Part shown: positions 17,126 to 25,750 of the stretch, piece by piece
How the letters are laid out: each line of letters begins with the position of its first letter
Position numbering within the stretch: position 1 is the stretch's first letter
Source: Maribacter sp044594925
GTDB lineage: Bacteria > Bacteroidota > Bacteroidia > Flavobacteriales > Flavobacteriaceae
Reading direction: 5' to 3'
Length of the DNA: 64,000 nt
Assembly (NCBI RefSeq): GCF_044594925.1
Contig: NZ_CP138991.1
Span: 3,932,493-3,996,492 of the forward strand
Translations under genes and position numbers: made by a program
The notes under the pieces: model-generated
What the model was told of the DNA's origin: nothing
Database searches by the model: none
What the model saw: the letters and a program-made list of their open reading frames with translations, nothing else

Positions 17126-17740
17126 ATGAAAAAATTTTTAATAGGATCAGTAATTGCACTGGCCATAGTTTTGGTATTTCGTTCTTGTGGTAAGGAAAAG
17201 GAATCCGAAGCAATTCTTAAGGAAAATTCCATGCTCATTCAAGAGCGAATAGCTAACGTTTCTAAGCTTATTGTTACCGAAGGTCATTTTGCAGAAGTTT
17301 ATAATTACAAGGATTCTAAAGAACTTTTTGGTCCGCTACTTACGGCAGATAAAAAAGCATTGGTAGTTGTAAATGCAGCGGTGACCATAGGGTATGATCT
17401 TTCTAAAATTGAATTTACAGTGGACGAGGAAAAGAGAACGCTTCACATTGATAAAATTCCTGAACCGGAAATAACCCTAAACCCGGATTTTGAATATTAC
17501 GATGTTACTGCAGATTACCTAAATCCTTTTGAGGCAAAAGACTACAATGCGATAAAGAATAATGTTAAAGCGTCTTTATTGAAAAAAGTAGAAGCATCAA
17601 CTTTGAAAACGAATGCTAAGAATAGATTATTGAGCGAGCTTCAGCAATTTTATGTACTGACCAATAGCTTGGGTTGGACTTTGATCTATCAGGATAAAGA
17701 AATTGACGAAGACTTTTATCCAATCCTGTTGAAAAACTAA
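17126..17740 (+). CDS. DUF4230 family protein, membrane anchored
   Basis: 204 residues from the ATG at 17126, which starts a clean signal/anchor segment (MKKFLIGSVIALAIVLVFRS); an upstream TTG in frame adds six residues and is not preferred. A possible lipidated Cys follows (RSCGKEKES). The rest matches the DUF4230 pattern: KLIVTEGHFAEVYNYKDS, then AAVTIGYDLSKIEFTVDEEK. DUF4230 proteins are envelope proteins of unknown function. It follows the GSCFA gene with a 53-nt gap. Confidence 0.85.
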   Translation: MKKFLIGSVIALAIVLVFRSCGKEKESEAILKENSMLIQERIANVSKLIVTEGHFAEVYNYKDSKELFGPLLTADKKALVVVNAAVTIGYDLSKIEFTVDEEKRTLHIDKIPEPEITLNPDFEYYDVTADYLNPFEAKDYNAIKNNVKASLLKKVEASTLKTNAKNRLLSELQQFYVLTNSLGWTLIYQDKEIDEDFYPILLKN

Positions 17741-17817
17741 GTTTTTAATAGTTAAAATATTCAAAAACAATTAGTTATGCTGTATATTGATGTTCTATCA
17801 CATAAAATGGCATCAAA

Positions 17818-18456
17818 ATGAAACAGACCAGACCAACAAACTACAGAAGAAAGTTTTTGAAAACAAGCGGCATGTTAGGTGCTGGATTTTTACTGCCTAA
17901 CATGTCCATAGCCAAAACCACCGCTTTCGTAGATGGAAATGTCCACCAGTTCGGCAAACGTGAAGGATATACTGATCAAGTAAGTATTCTTGTTTCTATG
18001 ATGGACTGGATGCGGTCTACGGTGCTTCGTTCAGTTAGTGGAATATCACAGAAAGAACTAGATTTTCTTTTGGACGAGGAGTCTAATTCTATTGGTGCCA
18101 TGCTAATGCATCTTGCTGCCACGGAGCGTTTTTATCAAATCCATACCTTCGATTAAAGGGAGTGGGGAGATTTTGATAAGAAAGACACTGATATGTGGAA
18201 CGTTGGGAGCCGTTTGGGAGATGCCGCAAGGAAGGAGTTAAAGGGAAAGCCACTTTCCTTTTATACCGATCATCTTGCCGAGGTGCGGGAAAATACGAAA
18301 ACCATGCTAAAAACCAAGAGCGACGATTGGCTTTATGTAGAGACGGATTTCTTTGGAGGACAGCCTACGAATAACTATTGTAAATGGTTTCATGTAGTAG
18401 AACATGAGTCCAATCACAACGGTCAAATAAAATATATAAAAAGTAGGGTGGTTTAA
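17818..18456 (+). pseudogene. DinB-like protein interrupted by an in-frame TAA
   Basis: One continuous frame runs from the ATG at 17818 to the stop ending at 18456, broken only by a TAA at 18154-18156. The upstream part has a twin-arginine signal (NYRRKFLKTSGMLGAGFLLP) and the first helices of a DinB/YfiT four-helix metal-binding fold (SIGAMLMHLAATERFYQIHT). The downstream part continues without loss of sense (REWGDFDKKDTDMWNVG) and ends with HVVEHESNHNGQIKYIKSR, which holds the late His residues of the family. The only defect is a single nonsense codon, so the lesion is recent, or is a sequencing error. As read, the product would lack part of its metal site. Confidence 0.8.
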
Positions 18457-20201
18457 GTGGTTTTTACTGGTTCAACGAGATTTAAACCATCGTCGATGAG
18501 GTGCCCCAAGCTAGGATTGTCCTGTTTTACTTTTTCTAGATGTTGCTTTATTTCCGTTGCAAAACCAGTATCCCCGTTAGTAACCGCCAGTTCATAAAGT
18601 TCTACGGATAATAACCAGTCTTTCGAAAATTTCTGCTGTACTTCCTTAAAAACCTTATGTCTGGAGATAGTCGTGTTTTTACCTTCTCTAAATTCCCGTA
18701 TTTGGTGGTAATATGTTTCTAATTCATTAGCGGTGTCGTCATTCGTATTGGCTATGGTTTTGCTAAGTTCGTGGTCTATAAGGTCAAAACTTTTTAAGTC
18801 TGCAGGGCCATTAAATGCAGAAACAATATGCTCACCAATAGCCATATTATAAAGCTCCTTCTCGGATTTAAATAGCACTTTTCCTTTATGGGTCACCTTA
18901 CAATTTTCAAAGGTTATTAAGATGATCTGTCCCTGTAAATTACGGGTGCCCGTGATAATTTTACCGCTTACGTTGATGTTACCAACAAAATCAAGTGAAA
19001 CATGTTCTCCTTCATAAATTTTATATGCCTTTAGATCTCTAGGGCTCATCTCTTCTATGGGAATGTTAATGCCTTTTAACCTGCCTATGGGTGATCCAAA
19101 ACCTGTTGCGTGTTGGTTGGTATCCTGCCCTACCAATTCTTTCTCTCTGTAGGCCAAGGCAGATTTTCCTTTGGTCTGGAAATAAATAGGGGAGCCGTCA
19201 TGCGCAATAACATTATTAAAATTTCCAGATACTTGAAGTCCGGTACTAAGTTCAATAGTGCCTAATTCTTTAGAATTAATCAGTTTTTGAATCCCGCTTA
19301 GTCCACCGGTACGTAAGGCCATGGTGTTAGCAAAATCTTCTAAAACTTGACTCAGAAAGGCAAAATCTGGAGTTACAAATAGCTGGGGTTGTGGTTTGGT
19401 AATATCAAAAGGAGTGTGGGCGGCCGCTATGGAATATGGTATTTTTTTTACTTCATCTGTCATGCACCACGCACTTTCCCCTATTGAGGATAAAAGCCCT
19501 GCGCCATAGATTTTTGGGTTTTCGATCGTACCTATTAAGCCATATTCCACGGTCCACCAATGCAGATTTCTTATTAGGGCCATTTCACTAGGTTCGCCCA
19601 TATTTTCCTGTAATTCCTCGATAAGTTTTTCGGCTTCCTCTATTTCTGAATTCGCTGTACCCTGTGCTTCCTTGATTATGGATAGATGACGCACGGCTTC
19701 GTAGAGTTCAAAATCCTTTGCGCTAGAAACCGCTTTACAACCAATTTCTCCAAAACGTCTTAAATATTCTGAATACTCTGGGTTAGCGATAATAGGTGCG
19801 TGGCCGGCACCTTCGTGAATGATATCCGGGGCAGGAGTATATTCAATATGTTCTAACTGACGAATATCCGATGCAATGACTAATACGTTATAGGCCTGAA
19901 ATTCCATGAATGCTGCCGGAGGAATAAATCCGTCAACCGCAACTGCGGCCCACCCAAGGTCTTTTAGAATTCGGTTCATGCCATACATGTTTGGAATATG
20001 GTCTATAGCGATTCCGGTTTTTTGTAGTCCGTCCAAATAAGAGCCGTGCGCTACTTGGCTAAGGTAGTCTACATTTTTTCGCATAACGTAGCGCCATACC
20101 GCTTGGTTAATTGCGGTATAGTCCTCGTAATTTTGAGGCTTTATGTATTGCTTCAGGTGTTGGGGAAGCTTATCTAAAATGGGATTGCTTTCGTAGGTCA
20201 T
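18453..20201 (-). CDS. Aromatic amino acid hydroxylase (phenylalanine 4-monooxygenase type), long form
   Basis: A 582-residue non-haem iron, pterin-dependent hydroxylase. The catalytic domain occupies about residues 20-330. The iron ligands His129 and His134 lie in IIHEGAGHAP, and the third ligand Glu in WWTVEYGLIG. Family members convert Phe to Tyr, or hydroxylate Tyr or Trp. The extra 250 residues after the catalytic core are not the usual ACT or tetramer domain and appear to be a Bacteroidota-specific extension. It runs together with a DUF3291 gene (2-nt gap) and is divergent from an Lrp regulator. Its 3' end overlaps the DinB remnant by 4 nt. Confidence 0.93.
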   Translation of the reverse strand: MTYESNPILDKLPQHLKQYIKPQNYEDYTAINQAVWRYVMRKNVDYLSQVAHGSYLDGLQKTGIAIDHIPNMYGMNRILKDLGWAAVAVDGFIPPAAFMEFQAYNVLVIASDIRQLEHIEYTPAPDIIHEGAGHAPIIANPEYSEYLRRFGEIGCKAVSSAKDFELYEAVRHLSIIKEAQGTANSEIEEAEKLIEELQENMGEPSEMALIRNLHWWTVEYGLIGTIENPKIYGAGLLSSIGESAWCMTDEVKKIPYSIAAAHTPFDITKPQPQLFVTPDFAFLSQVLEDFANTMALRTGGLSGIQKLINSKELGTIELSTGLQVSGNFNNVIAHDGSPIYFQTKGKSALAYREKELVGQDTNQHATGFGSPIGRLKGINIPIEEMSPRDLKAYKIYEGEHVSLDFVGNINVSGKIITGTRNLQGQIILITFENCKVTHKGKVLFKSEKELYNMAIGEHIVSAFNGPADLKSFDLIDHELSKTIANTNDDTANELETYYHQIREFREGKNTTISRHKVFKEVQQKFSKDWLLSVELYELAVTNGDTGFATEIKQHLEKVKQDNPSLGHLIDDGLNLVEPVKTT

Positions 20202-20203
20202 AA

Positions 20204-20671
20204 TTAAAGCGTTTTTATAGGATTTCCCTTAGCATCGTACAAAGAGCGCATTGAAAATACTTCTGGAGAATCACCTTGTAATTGGTGAAGTTCTAATTTT
20301 TCCTTAGTGTCTGTTAGCGTCGGTATAGCACCAATCGGTATCCACCATAAAATAAATTGAGATGGTTTAGAAAGGTCGAACCACTTTTTTTTATGCTTTA
20401 GAAAATAGCTATGAACAGAACCATACACAAAATTTTTAAAGGATTCCATGTCTTCCCAAACACTGATGTTAATGGCCATCATTTCGTCTTGAAAAGGTGA
20501 TTCCAAGTAAGACGCGGAGCGGCCTTCCTCGTCTTTTAAACGCCAGACAAAACCTTTGCTTTCCTCTGCAAATTTGTTCACCGGCTCCAAAAAGTCTACA
20601 AACTCCTTCATTGTTGGATGGGTCAAAGGGGCTTTAAAACTTGAAATGTTGGCTTGGGCCAGATGATACAT
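20204..20671 (-). CDS. DUF3291 family protein
   Basis: A 155-residue soluble protein matching the DUF3291 pattern: YHLAQANISSFKAPLTHPTM at the N-terminus, then FVWRLKDEEGRSASYL and NISVWEDMESFKNFVYGSVH. The fold resembles dimeric alpha-beta-barrel monooxygenase-like proteins. It is encoded 2 nt upstream of the aromatic amino acid hydroxylase and so is probably co-expressed; a role in the same pathway is an inference. Confidence 0.88.
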   Translation of the reverse strand: MYHLAQANISSFKAPLTHPTMKEFVDFLEPVNKFAEESKGFVWRLKDEEGRSASYLESPFQDEMMAINISVWEDMESFKNFVYGSVHSYFLKHKKKWFDLSKPSQFILWWIPIGAIPTLTDTKEKLELHQLQGDSPEVFSMRSLYDAKGNPIKTL

Positions 20672-20816
20672 AGATACTATTTTCTATTAAAGATATTTAT
20701 TTTGGTTATTAGTCAAAAAAAAATAAGGTATATTAGGGATAATTCCTTTAATAGGATATAGTGGAAGGAAAAAATATTAAATTGAGTTGTGTTTAAACGA
20801 ATTATAAGGAATTGTT

Positions 20817-21284
20817 ATGGTAGAAAAATTGGATGCGATAGATCGCGGGATTTTAAAAATCCTAGAAAAGGATGCTAAAACCGTTGCGAAATCAATTGCC
20901 GAGCAGTTGGGTCTCACAAAAACACCGGTTTACGAACGAATTAAAAGATTGGAAAAAGAGGGCTATATTAAAAATTATGTAGCTGTTCTAAATACGGATA
21001 AGATTGAGCAAAGTATAACGGTATTCAGTTTTGTGTCCCTTGAGGCTCAAAAAGGAAGCTTAATGGACGATTTTCTTGATAAAGTAATGCGTTTCAATGA
21101 AGTCTCGGAGTGCTATGTAGTAGGAGGCGAGTTCGATTTTTTGTTGAAAGTAACGGTAAAGAACTTGGATGCCTATTATGTCTTTGCAAAATCAAAAATT
21201 GCCACTTTGGCCAACATAGGTGCTGTAAAAAGTGCCTTTGTGCTTAACGAAGCAAAAAACCAACAACAATTTCCTTTGTTGTAA
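20817..21284 (+). CDS. Lrp/AsnC family transcriptional regulator
   Basis: A 155-residue protein with an N-terminal helix-turn-helix (IDRGILKILEKDAKTVAKSI, then LTKTPVYERIKRLEKEGYIK) and a C-terminal RAM/AsnC ligand-binding domain (VSECYVVGGEFDFLLKVTVK). It is transcribed away from the DUF3291-hydroxylase pair across a 145-nt spacer. That arrangement is typical of an amino-acid-responsive local regulator; Phe or Tyr is the natural candidate effector, but this is an inference. Confidence 0.95.
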   Translation: MVEKLDAIDRGILKILEKDAKTVAKSIAEQLGLTKTPVYERIKRLEKEGYIKNYVAVLNTDKIEQSITVFSFVSLEAQKGSLMDDFLDKVMRFNEVSECYVVGGEFDFLLKVTVKNLDAYYVFAKSKIATLANIGAVKSAFVLNEAKNQQQFPLL

Positions 21285-21292
21285 GTAAATAA

Positions 21293-21329
21293 AAAAACCT
21301 GCAATGTATCGGGTACAAAGCAGGTTTTT
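21293..21329. terminator. Bidirectional terminator
   Basis: AAAAACCTGC and GCAGGTTTTT pair across a 17-nt loop. It lies between two convergent genes (the Lrp regulator and a DUF4136 lipoprotein) and has A/T tracts for both directions. Confidence 0.75.
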
Positions 21330-21346
21330 GAAAAAGTATTTTTCTC

Positions 21347-21940
21347 TTATTTGGATACTAGTGCATCAGGCGGATATTGCTCCAAAATCTGTGCTACAAA
21401 TTGTTGAATACGTTCTTCTTTTTTTCTGATGTTCTTGGTATTGGCCAGTGTTCCCTCACCTTTTCCCTGCCATACCAACTCTTTACTTTTTGTGTCGATA
21501 AGGTCTATGTATAGCGATCCTTCGGTTGAGGTACTTACAGCAGGTCCACCGCCCCAGCCCCAGCCAAGTCCAGGTCCCCAACCGAGACCTCCCCAGCCCC
21601 AGCCCCAGCCACCAAAACCTCCCCAGCCACCCCAGCCGAAGTTGTTATTGTAGACATCAACTCTTTCTTGTTCTTTGGTAAATATACTTACCAATAGGTC
21701 CGGGCTTTCGGATTTAACGAAACCTCTTGAGGCCATTTCCGTTTCTATTGCTCTAAGAATACGTTTTTTGTCCAAGTCGGATATTTGCGCCTTGTCGATA
21801 CCGGTTTTATAGAAGGCATATGACTTGTAGCCATTAAAATCAGCTTTCTGGTCATAATCGGATAACACACGAACAGAGGAACAGGAACTTAGGAAGAATA
21901 ATGCGAGCACCGGAAGGGCTAATAATTTAAATGTATTCAT
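21347..21940 (-). CDS. DUF4136 lipoprotein with Gly/Trp-rich insert
   Basis: A 197-residue lipoprotein with the lipobox near LFFLSSCSSV (Cys about 20). The body matches DUF4136: DYDQKADFNGYKSYAFYKTG, then KKRILRAIETEMASRGF and LVWQGKGEGTL. About residues 104-132 hold a Gly/Trp/Phe-rich insert (WGWGWGGLGWGPG), a common decoration in this family. These are outer-membrane-associated proteins of unknown function. Confidence 0.9.
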   Translation of the reverse strand: MNTFKLLALPVLALFFLSSCSSVRVLSDYDQKADFNGYKSYAFYKTGIDKAQISDLDKKRILRAIETEMASRGFVKSESPDLLVSIFTKEQERVDVYNNNFGWGGWGGFGGWGWGWGGLGWGPGLGWGWGGGPAVSTSTEGSLYIDLIDTKSKELVWQGKGEGTLANTKNIRKKEERIQQFVAQILEQYPPDALVSK

Positions 21941-22016
21941 AACAATAGTTTTTTTAGTTTACGGACTTTTTCTCATCAATATGGCTTCAAAAATCATGCC
22001 GAACGCTGCTTTTTTG

Positions 22017-22175
22017 CTATTGTGTGTTCGTTTTTGGGTCGTATCCGTAGGGGCAATGCCTACAACCGCTTTCACAGCAATACCCTCTTTTTAAATGAAA
22101 TTGTTTGGTAAAGACCCTATAGCCTTCGTCTGACCAGTAAAAATCTCCATCTTCAATAGGGATAATCTTCTTCAT
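22017..22175 (-). CDS. DUF5522-like small Cys-rich protein, 52 aa
   Basis: A short frame read from the ATG at 22175 to a TAG at 22017-22019. It encodes KKIIPIEDGDFYWSDEGYRV, then FTKQFHLKRGYCC, then ESGCRHCPYGYDP. The C-x-x-x-C-x-x-CPYG block and the length match small DUF5522-type proteins found widely in Bacteroidota and Proteobacteria. The cysteine cluster suggests metal binding; the role is unknown. The conserved composition makes it a much better gene than chance at this size. Confidence 0.8.
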   Translation of the reverse strand: MKKIIPIEDGDFYWSDEGYRVFTKQFHLKRGYCCESGCRHCPYGYDPKTNTQ

Positions 22176-22316
22176 TTATGCTGTGGCTTATAATACCAGT
22201 AAAGTTAAAGAATTTCTGTTGATAACCTTTTTATTGGGGTTTGTAAAGCACCTATTTTATTGTAGTTGGGACCTTGGTATACGTTTTGTCGGTTTTGTTG
22301 GCAAGAAAACAATTAA

Positions 22317-22350
22317 TTTGTCGTAGACTTCTTTGTAAGAATTATCTTTG
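22317..22350 (+). promoter_or_regulatory. Candidate promoter for the 22377-25750 gene run
   Basis: TTTG at 22317-22320 and TATCTTTG at 22343-22350 match the Bacteroidota -33 and -7 elements. The 22-nt spacing is slightly longer than usual. It lies 26 nt before the first gene of the run. Confidence 0.5.
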
Positions 22351-22376
22351 TTTAGAATCAATATTTTAACGCGTTA

Positions 22377-22706
22377 ATGATTTTAGTTTTTAAACATTTT
22401 TTCTATAAAAACTATGTAGGTCTTTCCCTCTGGCCATTTATATTTTTGAAGAGTAATTCCCTTAAGGCGGATACCGTGCTTATTAACCATGAGAAAATAC
22501 ATCTAAGGCAACAACAAGAGTTATTACTGCTACCCTTTTATGTGCTGTATATTACGGAGTGGCTATTGCGGGCTATCTTCTATTTGGATAGTTATCGTGC
22601 TTATCAAAATATAAGCTTTGAAAGAGAGGCTTATGTTAATGAAAATCAATTGGACTATTTGTCCCATCGCAAACCGTTCAGCTTTATTAAATACCTTTGT
22701 CGCTGA
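22377..22706 (+). CDS. Hypothetical membrane protein with HEKIH motif, 109 aa
   Basis: A 109-residue protein of no named family. It contains HEKIHLRQQQELLLLPFYVL, an HExxH zinc-metallopeptidase-like motif directly followed by a hydrophobic segment, and later FEREAYVNE, a possible third-ligand Glu or a helical Glu. The layout is reminiscent of a minimal M56-like (BlaR-type) fold. Whether it is catalytic is open. It starts a run with a PLP enzyme, a glucosaminidase and hemL. Confidence 0.65.
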   Translation: MILVFKHFFYKNYVGLSLWPFIFLKSNSLKADTVLINHEKIHLRQQQELLLLPFYVLYITEWLLRAIFYLDSYRAYQNISFEREAYVNENQLDYLSHRKPFSFIKYLCR

Positions 22707-22718
22707 AAATAGGTTGAA

Positions 22719-23624
22719 TTGCAATCCGAAAATCATTTCGTAGAACTTCCAATTTTACTGGAAAAAGGAATCACACTAGCTCTAAAGCGTGAGGATTTGC
22801 TGCATCCGTTTATTTCAGGAAACAAATACCGAAAACTAAAGTACAATCTAGAGGAAGCCAAGTATCAAAAAGAACACACCTTGCTCACTTTTGGCGGGGC
22901 GTATTCTAATCATATTGCAGCATTGTCCTATGCGGGAAGAGAAAAAGGTTTTGTAACAATCGGCATAATAAGGGGGGAGGAACTAAAGGAGAAGTGGCAG
23001 GAGAATCCGACACTGGCATTTGCTCACGAGAACGGTATGTCCTTTAAATTCATGTCAAGGGCAGCTTACAGAAAGAAGACCGATCCGGCATTTCTTCTAG
23101 AACTTGAAAAAGAGTACGGGTCCTTCTATCTGGTCCCTGAGGGCGGTACCAATACTTTGGCGATAAAGGGTTGTGAAGAGATTTTGGACATGGCAGACCA
23201 TGATTTCGATACGATCTGTACCTGCGTAGGAACTGGTGGTACTATGGCCGGTTTAATTAATACTATAGAGCCACATCAAACAGTTATGGGCTTTTCTGCT
23301 TTAAAGGGAGATTTTTTGAATGCTGAGCTTACGAAGCTAACTTCTAAGAAAAATTGGAAATTGATAACGCATTATCACTTTGGGGGATATGGAAAAATAA
23401 CCGAAGAACTGGTTGGTTTCATGAACACGTTTAAAGAAACGACAGGTATTCCTTTAGACCCTATCTATACAGGAAAAATGCTTTATGGGTTGTTGGATAT
23501 GATTAGGAATGATAATTTTGCTAAAGGAACCAAGATATTGGCCATTCACACGGGAGGGCTTCAAGGTATTACGGGAATGAACATAAAGCTGAAAAAGAAA
23601 AATTTACCTTTGTTGCATATATGA
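22719..23624 (+). CDS. 1-aminocyclopropane-1-carboxylate deaminase/D-cysteine desulfhydrase family PLP enzyme
   Basis: A 301-residue fold type II PLP enzyme. The PLP lysine is in ISGNKYRKLKYNL (Lys36), the phosphate-binding Gly-rich loop is CVGTGGTMAGLI, and FGGAYSNHIAALSYAGRE is the conserved substrate region. Family members deaminate ACC or desulfhydrate D-cysteine; bacterial homologues are often D-cysteine enzymes, and the substrate cannot be told from sequence. No ATG exists at the expected N-terminus, so a TTG start at 22719 is the best choice. The gene overlaps the following glucosaminidase by 4 nt. Confidence 0.88.
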   Translation: MQSENHFVELPILLEKGITLALKREDLLHPFISGNKYRKLKYNLEEAKYQKEHTLLTFGGAYSNHIAALSYAGREKGFVTIGIIRGEELKEKWQENPTLAFAHENGMSFKFMSRAAYRKKTDPAFLLELEKEYGSFYLVPEGGTNTLAIKGCEEILDMADHDFDTICTCVGTGGTMAGLINTIEPHQTVMGFSALKGDFLNAELTKLTSKKNWKLITHYHFGGYGKITEELVGFMNTFKETTGIPLDPIYTGKMLYGLLDMIRNDNFAKGTKILAIHTGGLQGITGMNIKLKKKNLPLLHI

Positions 23625-24466
23625 ACAAGAAAATAATAATGCTATTGGTGTTGAGCATCCTAATGATAGGTTGTAAAAGCAAAAAAGCATATTCAGATAA
23701 TTTACGCACAAAAAATGTGCTCTCTGAACGTAGAAAGAAAAAAGTGAAGACTCCGGTAGTCGCTACCAATACGGATACTTCTTTACCCAAGGATTCGGGG
23801 AAATTTGTCTCCTTTAGCATAGCATCCATTCCGGAATATATCGACACATTTTCTGAGATTGCGCAGTTAGAAATGAAGGCATACGGTATCCCTGCCAGTA
23901 TTACCTTGGCACAAGGGCTATTAGAAAGTGGTTTTGGTAAGGGCGAGTTGGCCATGAAGACCAATAACCATTTTGGCATTAAATGTCATAAAGGATGGCA
24001 GGGCGATTATGATTTCCATGATGATGATGAAAAAGGGGAATGTTTTAGAAAATACAATCATCCCATGTTCTCTTTCCGAGACCATAGTATTTTCTTGACC
24101 ACCAGAAGTAGGTATGCGTTCTTATTCGATTATAGAAATACAGACTATAAAAAATGGGCCTATGGACTTCGTAAGGCAGGTTATGCTACGGACAAGCGAT
24201 ACCCACAAAAGCTAATCTATCTCATAGAAAAACATCAATTATACACCTACGATACCGAGATTTCAAAAGCGGGTTACGGGAAAAATGTTGTGGTTGCTAC
24301 TGAGACTGATGCAGTACATATTGTAAAAAAGGGAGATACGCTCTATTCGCTTTCCCGTAAATATTACGTTTCCGTAGATAAGTTGATGCAGATGAACAAT
24401 CTTAGAAGCTCCAACCTTTCCGTTGGACAAAAACTTATGGTACGAACTACCGATATTAACAAATAG
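23621..24466 (+). CDS. Exported glucosaminidase with LysM domain
   Basis: A 281-residue lipoprotein (IMLLVLSILMIGCKSKK, Cys about 18) with an N-acetylglucosaminidase (GH73-like) domain at about 70-210. The conserved PASITLAQGLLESGFGKGEL carries the catalytic Glu, and later NNHFGIKCHKGWQG matches the family. A C-terminal LysM (VKKGDTLYSLSRKYYVSVDK) binds peptidoglycan. Its role is cell-wall remodelling at the periplasm. Its start overlaps the previous stop (ATGA), and hemL begins 3 nt after it. Confidence 0.95.
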   Translation: MNKKIIMLLVLSILMIGCKSKKAYSDNLRTKNVLSERRKKKVKTPVVATNTDTSLPKDSGKFVSFSIASIPEYIDTFSEIAQLEMKAYGIPASITLAQGLLESGFGKGELAMKTNNHFGIKCHKGWQGDYDFHDDDEKGECFRKYNHPMFSFRDHSIFLTTRSRYAFLFDYRNTDYKKWAYGLRKAGYATDKRYPQKLIYLIEKHQLYTYDTEISKAGYGKNVVVATETDAVHIVKKGDTLYSLSRKYYVSVDKLMQMNNLRSSNLSVGQKLMVRTTDINK

Positions 24467-24469
24467 CAG

Positions 24470-25750
24470 ATGATATATAAAAGAAGCAGTGCTTTGTTTG
24501 CTGAAGCAAAGCAATACATTCCAGGAGGTGTAAATTCTCCCGTACGAGCATTCAAAGCGGTCGGTGGTGATCCTATTTTTGTGAAGGAGGCCAAGGGAGC
24601 GTATTTGTACGATGAAGACGGTAACAAGCTGATAGACTATATCGCCTCTTGGGGCCCATTGATTTTAGGGCACGCCCATGCGCCGGTAATCGATGCTATT
24701 ATAGAAAAGGCTCAAAAAGGAACTTCGTTCGGGATGCCCACCGAGATTGAGACCGAGTTGGCAAAGTTGGCCATTTCCATGGTGCCCCATATAGATAAAA
24801 TTAGATTCGTGAACAGCGGTACGGAGGCTTGTATGAGTGCCGTGCGTTTAGCTCGTGGCTATACGGGAAAGGATAAGATTATAAAATTCGCTGGTTGCTA
24901 CCACGGCCATTCGGATTCTTTTCTGATTCAGGCAGGTAGTGGTGCCGTTACTTTTGGGAGTCCCAATAGTCCTGGCGTTACGCAAGGAACCGCCAAGGAT
25001 ACCTTGCTCGCGGATTATAACGATTTGGAGGGAGTGCAAAAGCTTGTGAAGGCAAATAAAGGAGAAATCGCAGCTATTATTATTGAACCAGTCGCCGGGA
25101 ATATGGGTTGTATTGTTCCTAAGGATGTATTTATGAAAGGCCTTCGCGAATTGTGTACAGAGGAAGGTATCCTGCTCATTTTTGATGAGGTGATGACGGG
25201 CTTTCGTTTGGCAAGAGGTGGCGCACAGGAAGCCTTAGGGATTCAGGCAGATATTGTCACTTTTGGAAAAGTTATAGGAGGAGGGCTCCCGGTAGGTGCT
25301 TTCGCTGCTAAAGCGGATGTCATGAATCATTTGGCACCCGATGGGCCGGTATATCAAGCCGGTACCTTAAGCGGCAATCCGTTGGCAATGAGCGCAGGTT
25401 TGGCGATGCTAACCGAACTGAATAACAAGCCTCAGATTTTTGAGAGCTTAGCGAAAAAAACAGAATACTTACATAAAGGATTGGATGAGGTATTGTCCAT
25501 GAAGAAAATGGACTATCAAATAAACCGTTTTGGCAGTATGATATCGGTACATTTTACTGATACGCCAGTAGTTGATTTTACAACTTCGGCCAAAGGAAAT
25601 AATGATATGTTCAAAAAATATTTTCACGGAATGCTGGAGCAAGGCGTATACTTGCCGCCAAGTGCTTTTGAAAGCTATTTTTTAAATGATGCACTAAGCT
25701 ACGAGGATCTGGATGCTACTATTGCCGCGTTAAAGAACATAGCGTTTTAA
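24470..25750 (+). CDS. hemL: Glutamate-1-semialdehyde 2,1-aminomutase
   Basis: A 426-residue PLP enzyme that converts glutamate-1-semialdehyde to 5-aminolevulinate, the haem precursor. Signatures include FIPGGVNSPVRAFKAVGGDP-type text (here YIPGGVNSPVRAFKAVGGDP), GSGAVTFGSPNSPGVT, and the PLP lysine in TFGKVIGGGLPVGAF (Lys267). Length matches the family. It is the last gene of a run with an exported glucosaminidase. It ends convergent with a membrane protein gene, overlapping by 4 nt. Confidence 0.97.
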   Translation: MIYKRSSALFAEAKQYIPGGVNSPVRAFKAVGGDPIFVKEAKGAYLYDEDGNKLIDYIASWGPLILGHAHAPVIDAIIEKAQKGTSFGMPTEIETELAKLAISMVPHIDKIRFVNSGTEACMSAVRLARGYTGKDKIIKFAGCYHGHSDSFLIQAGSGAVTFGSPNSPGVTQGTAKDTLLADYNDLEGVQKLVKANKGEIAAIIIEPVAGNMGCIVPKDVFMKGLRELCTEEGILLIFDEVMTGFRLARGGAQEALGIQADIVTFGKVIGGGLPVGAFAAKADVMNHLAPDGPVYQAGTLSGNPLAMSAGLAMLTELNNKPQIFESLAKKTEYLHKGLDEVLSMKKMDYQINRFGSMISVHFTDTPVVDFTTSAKGNNDMFKKYFHGMLEQGVYLPPSAFESYFLNDALSYEDLDATIAALKNIAF

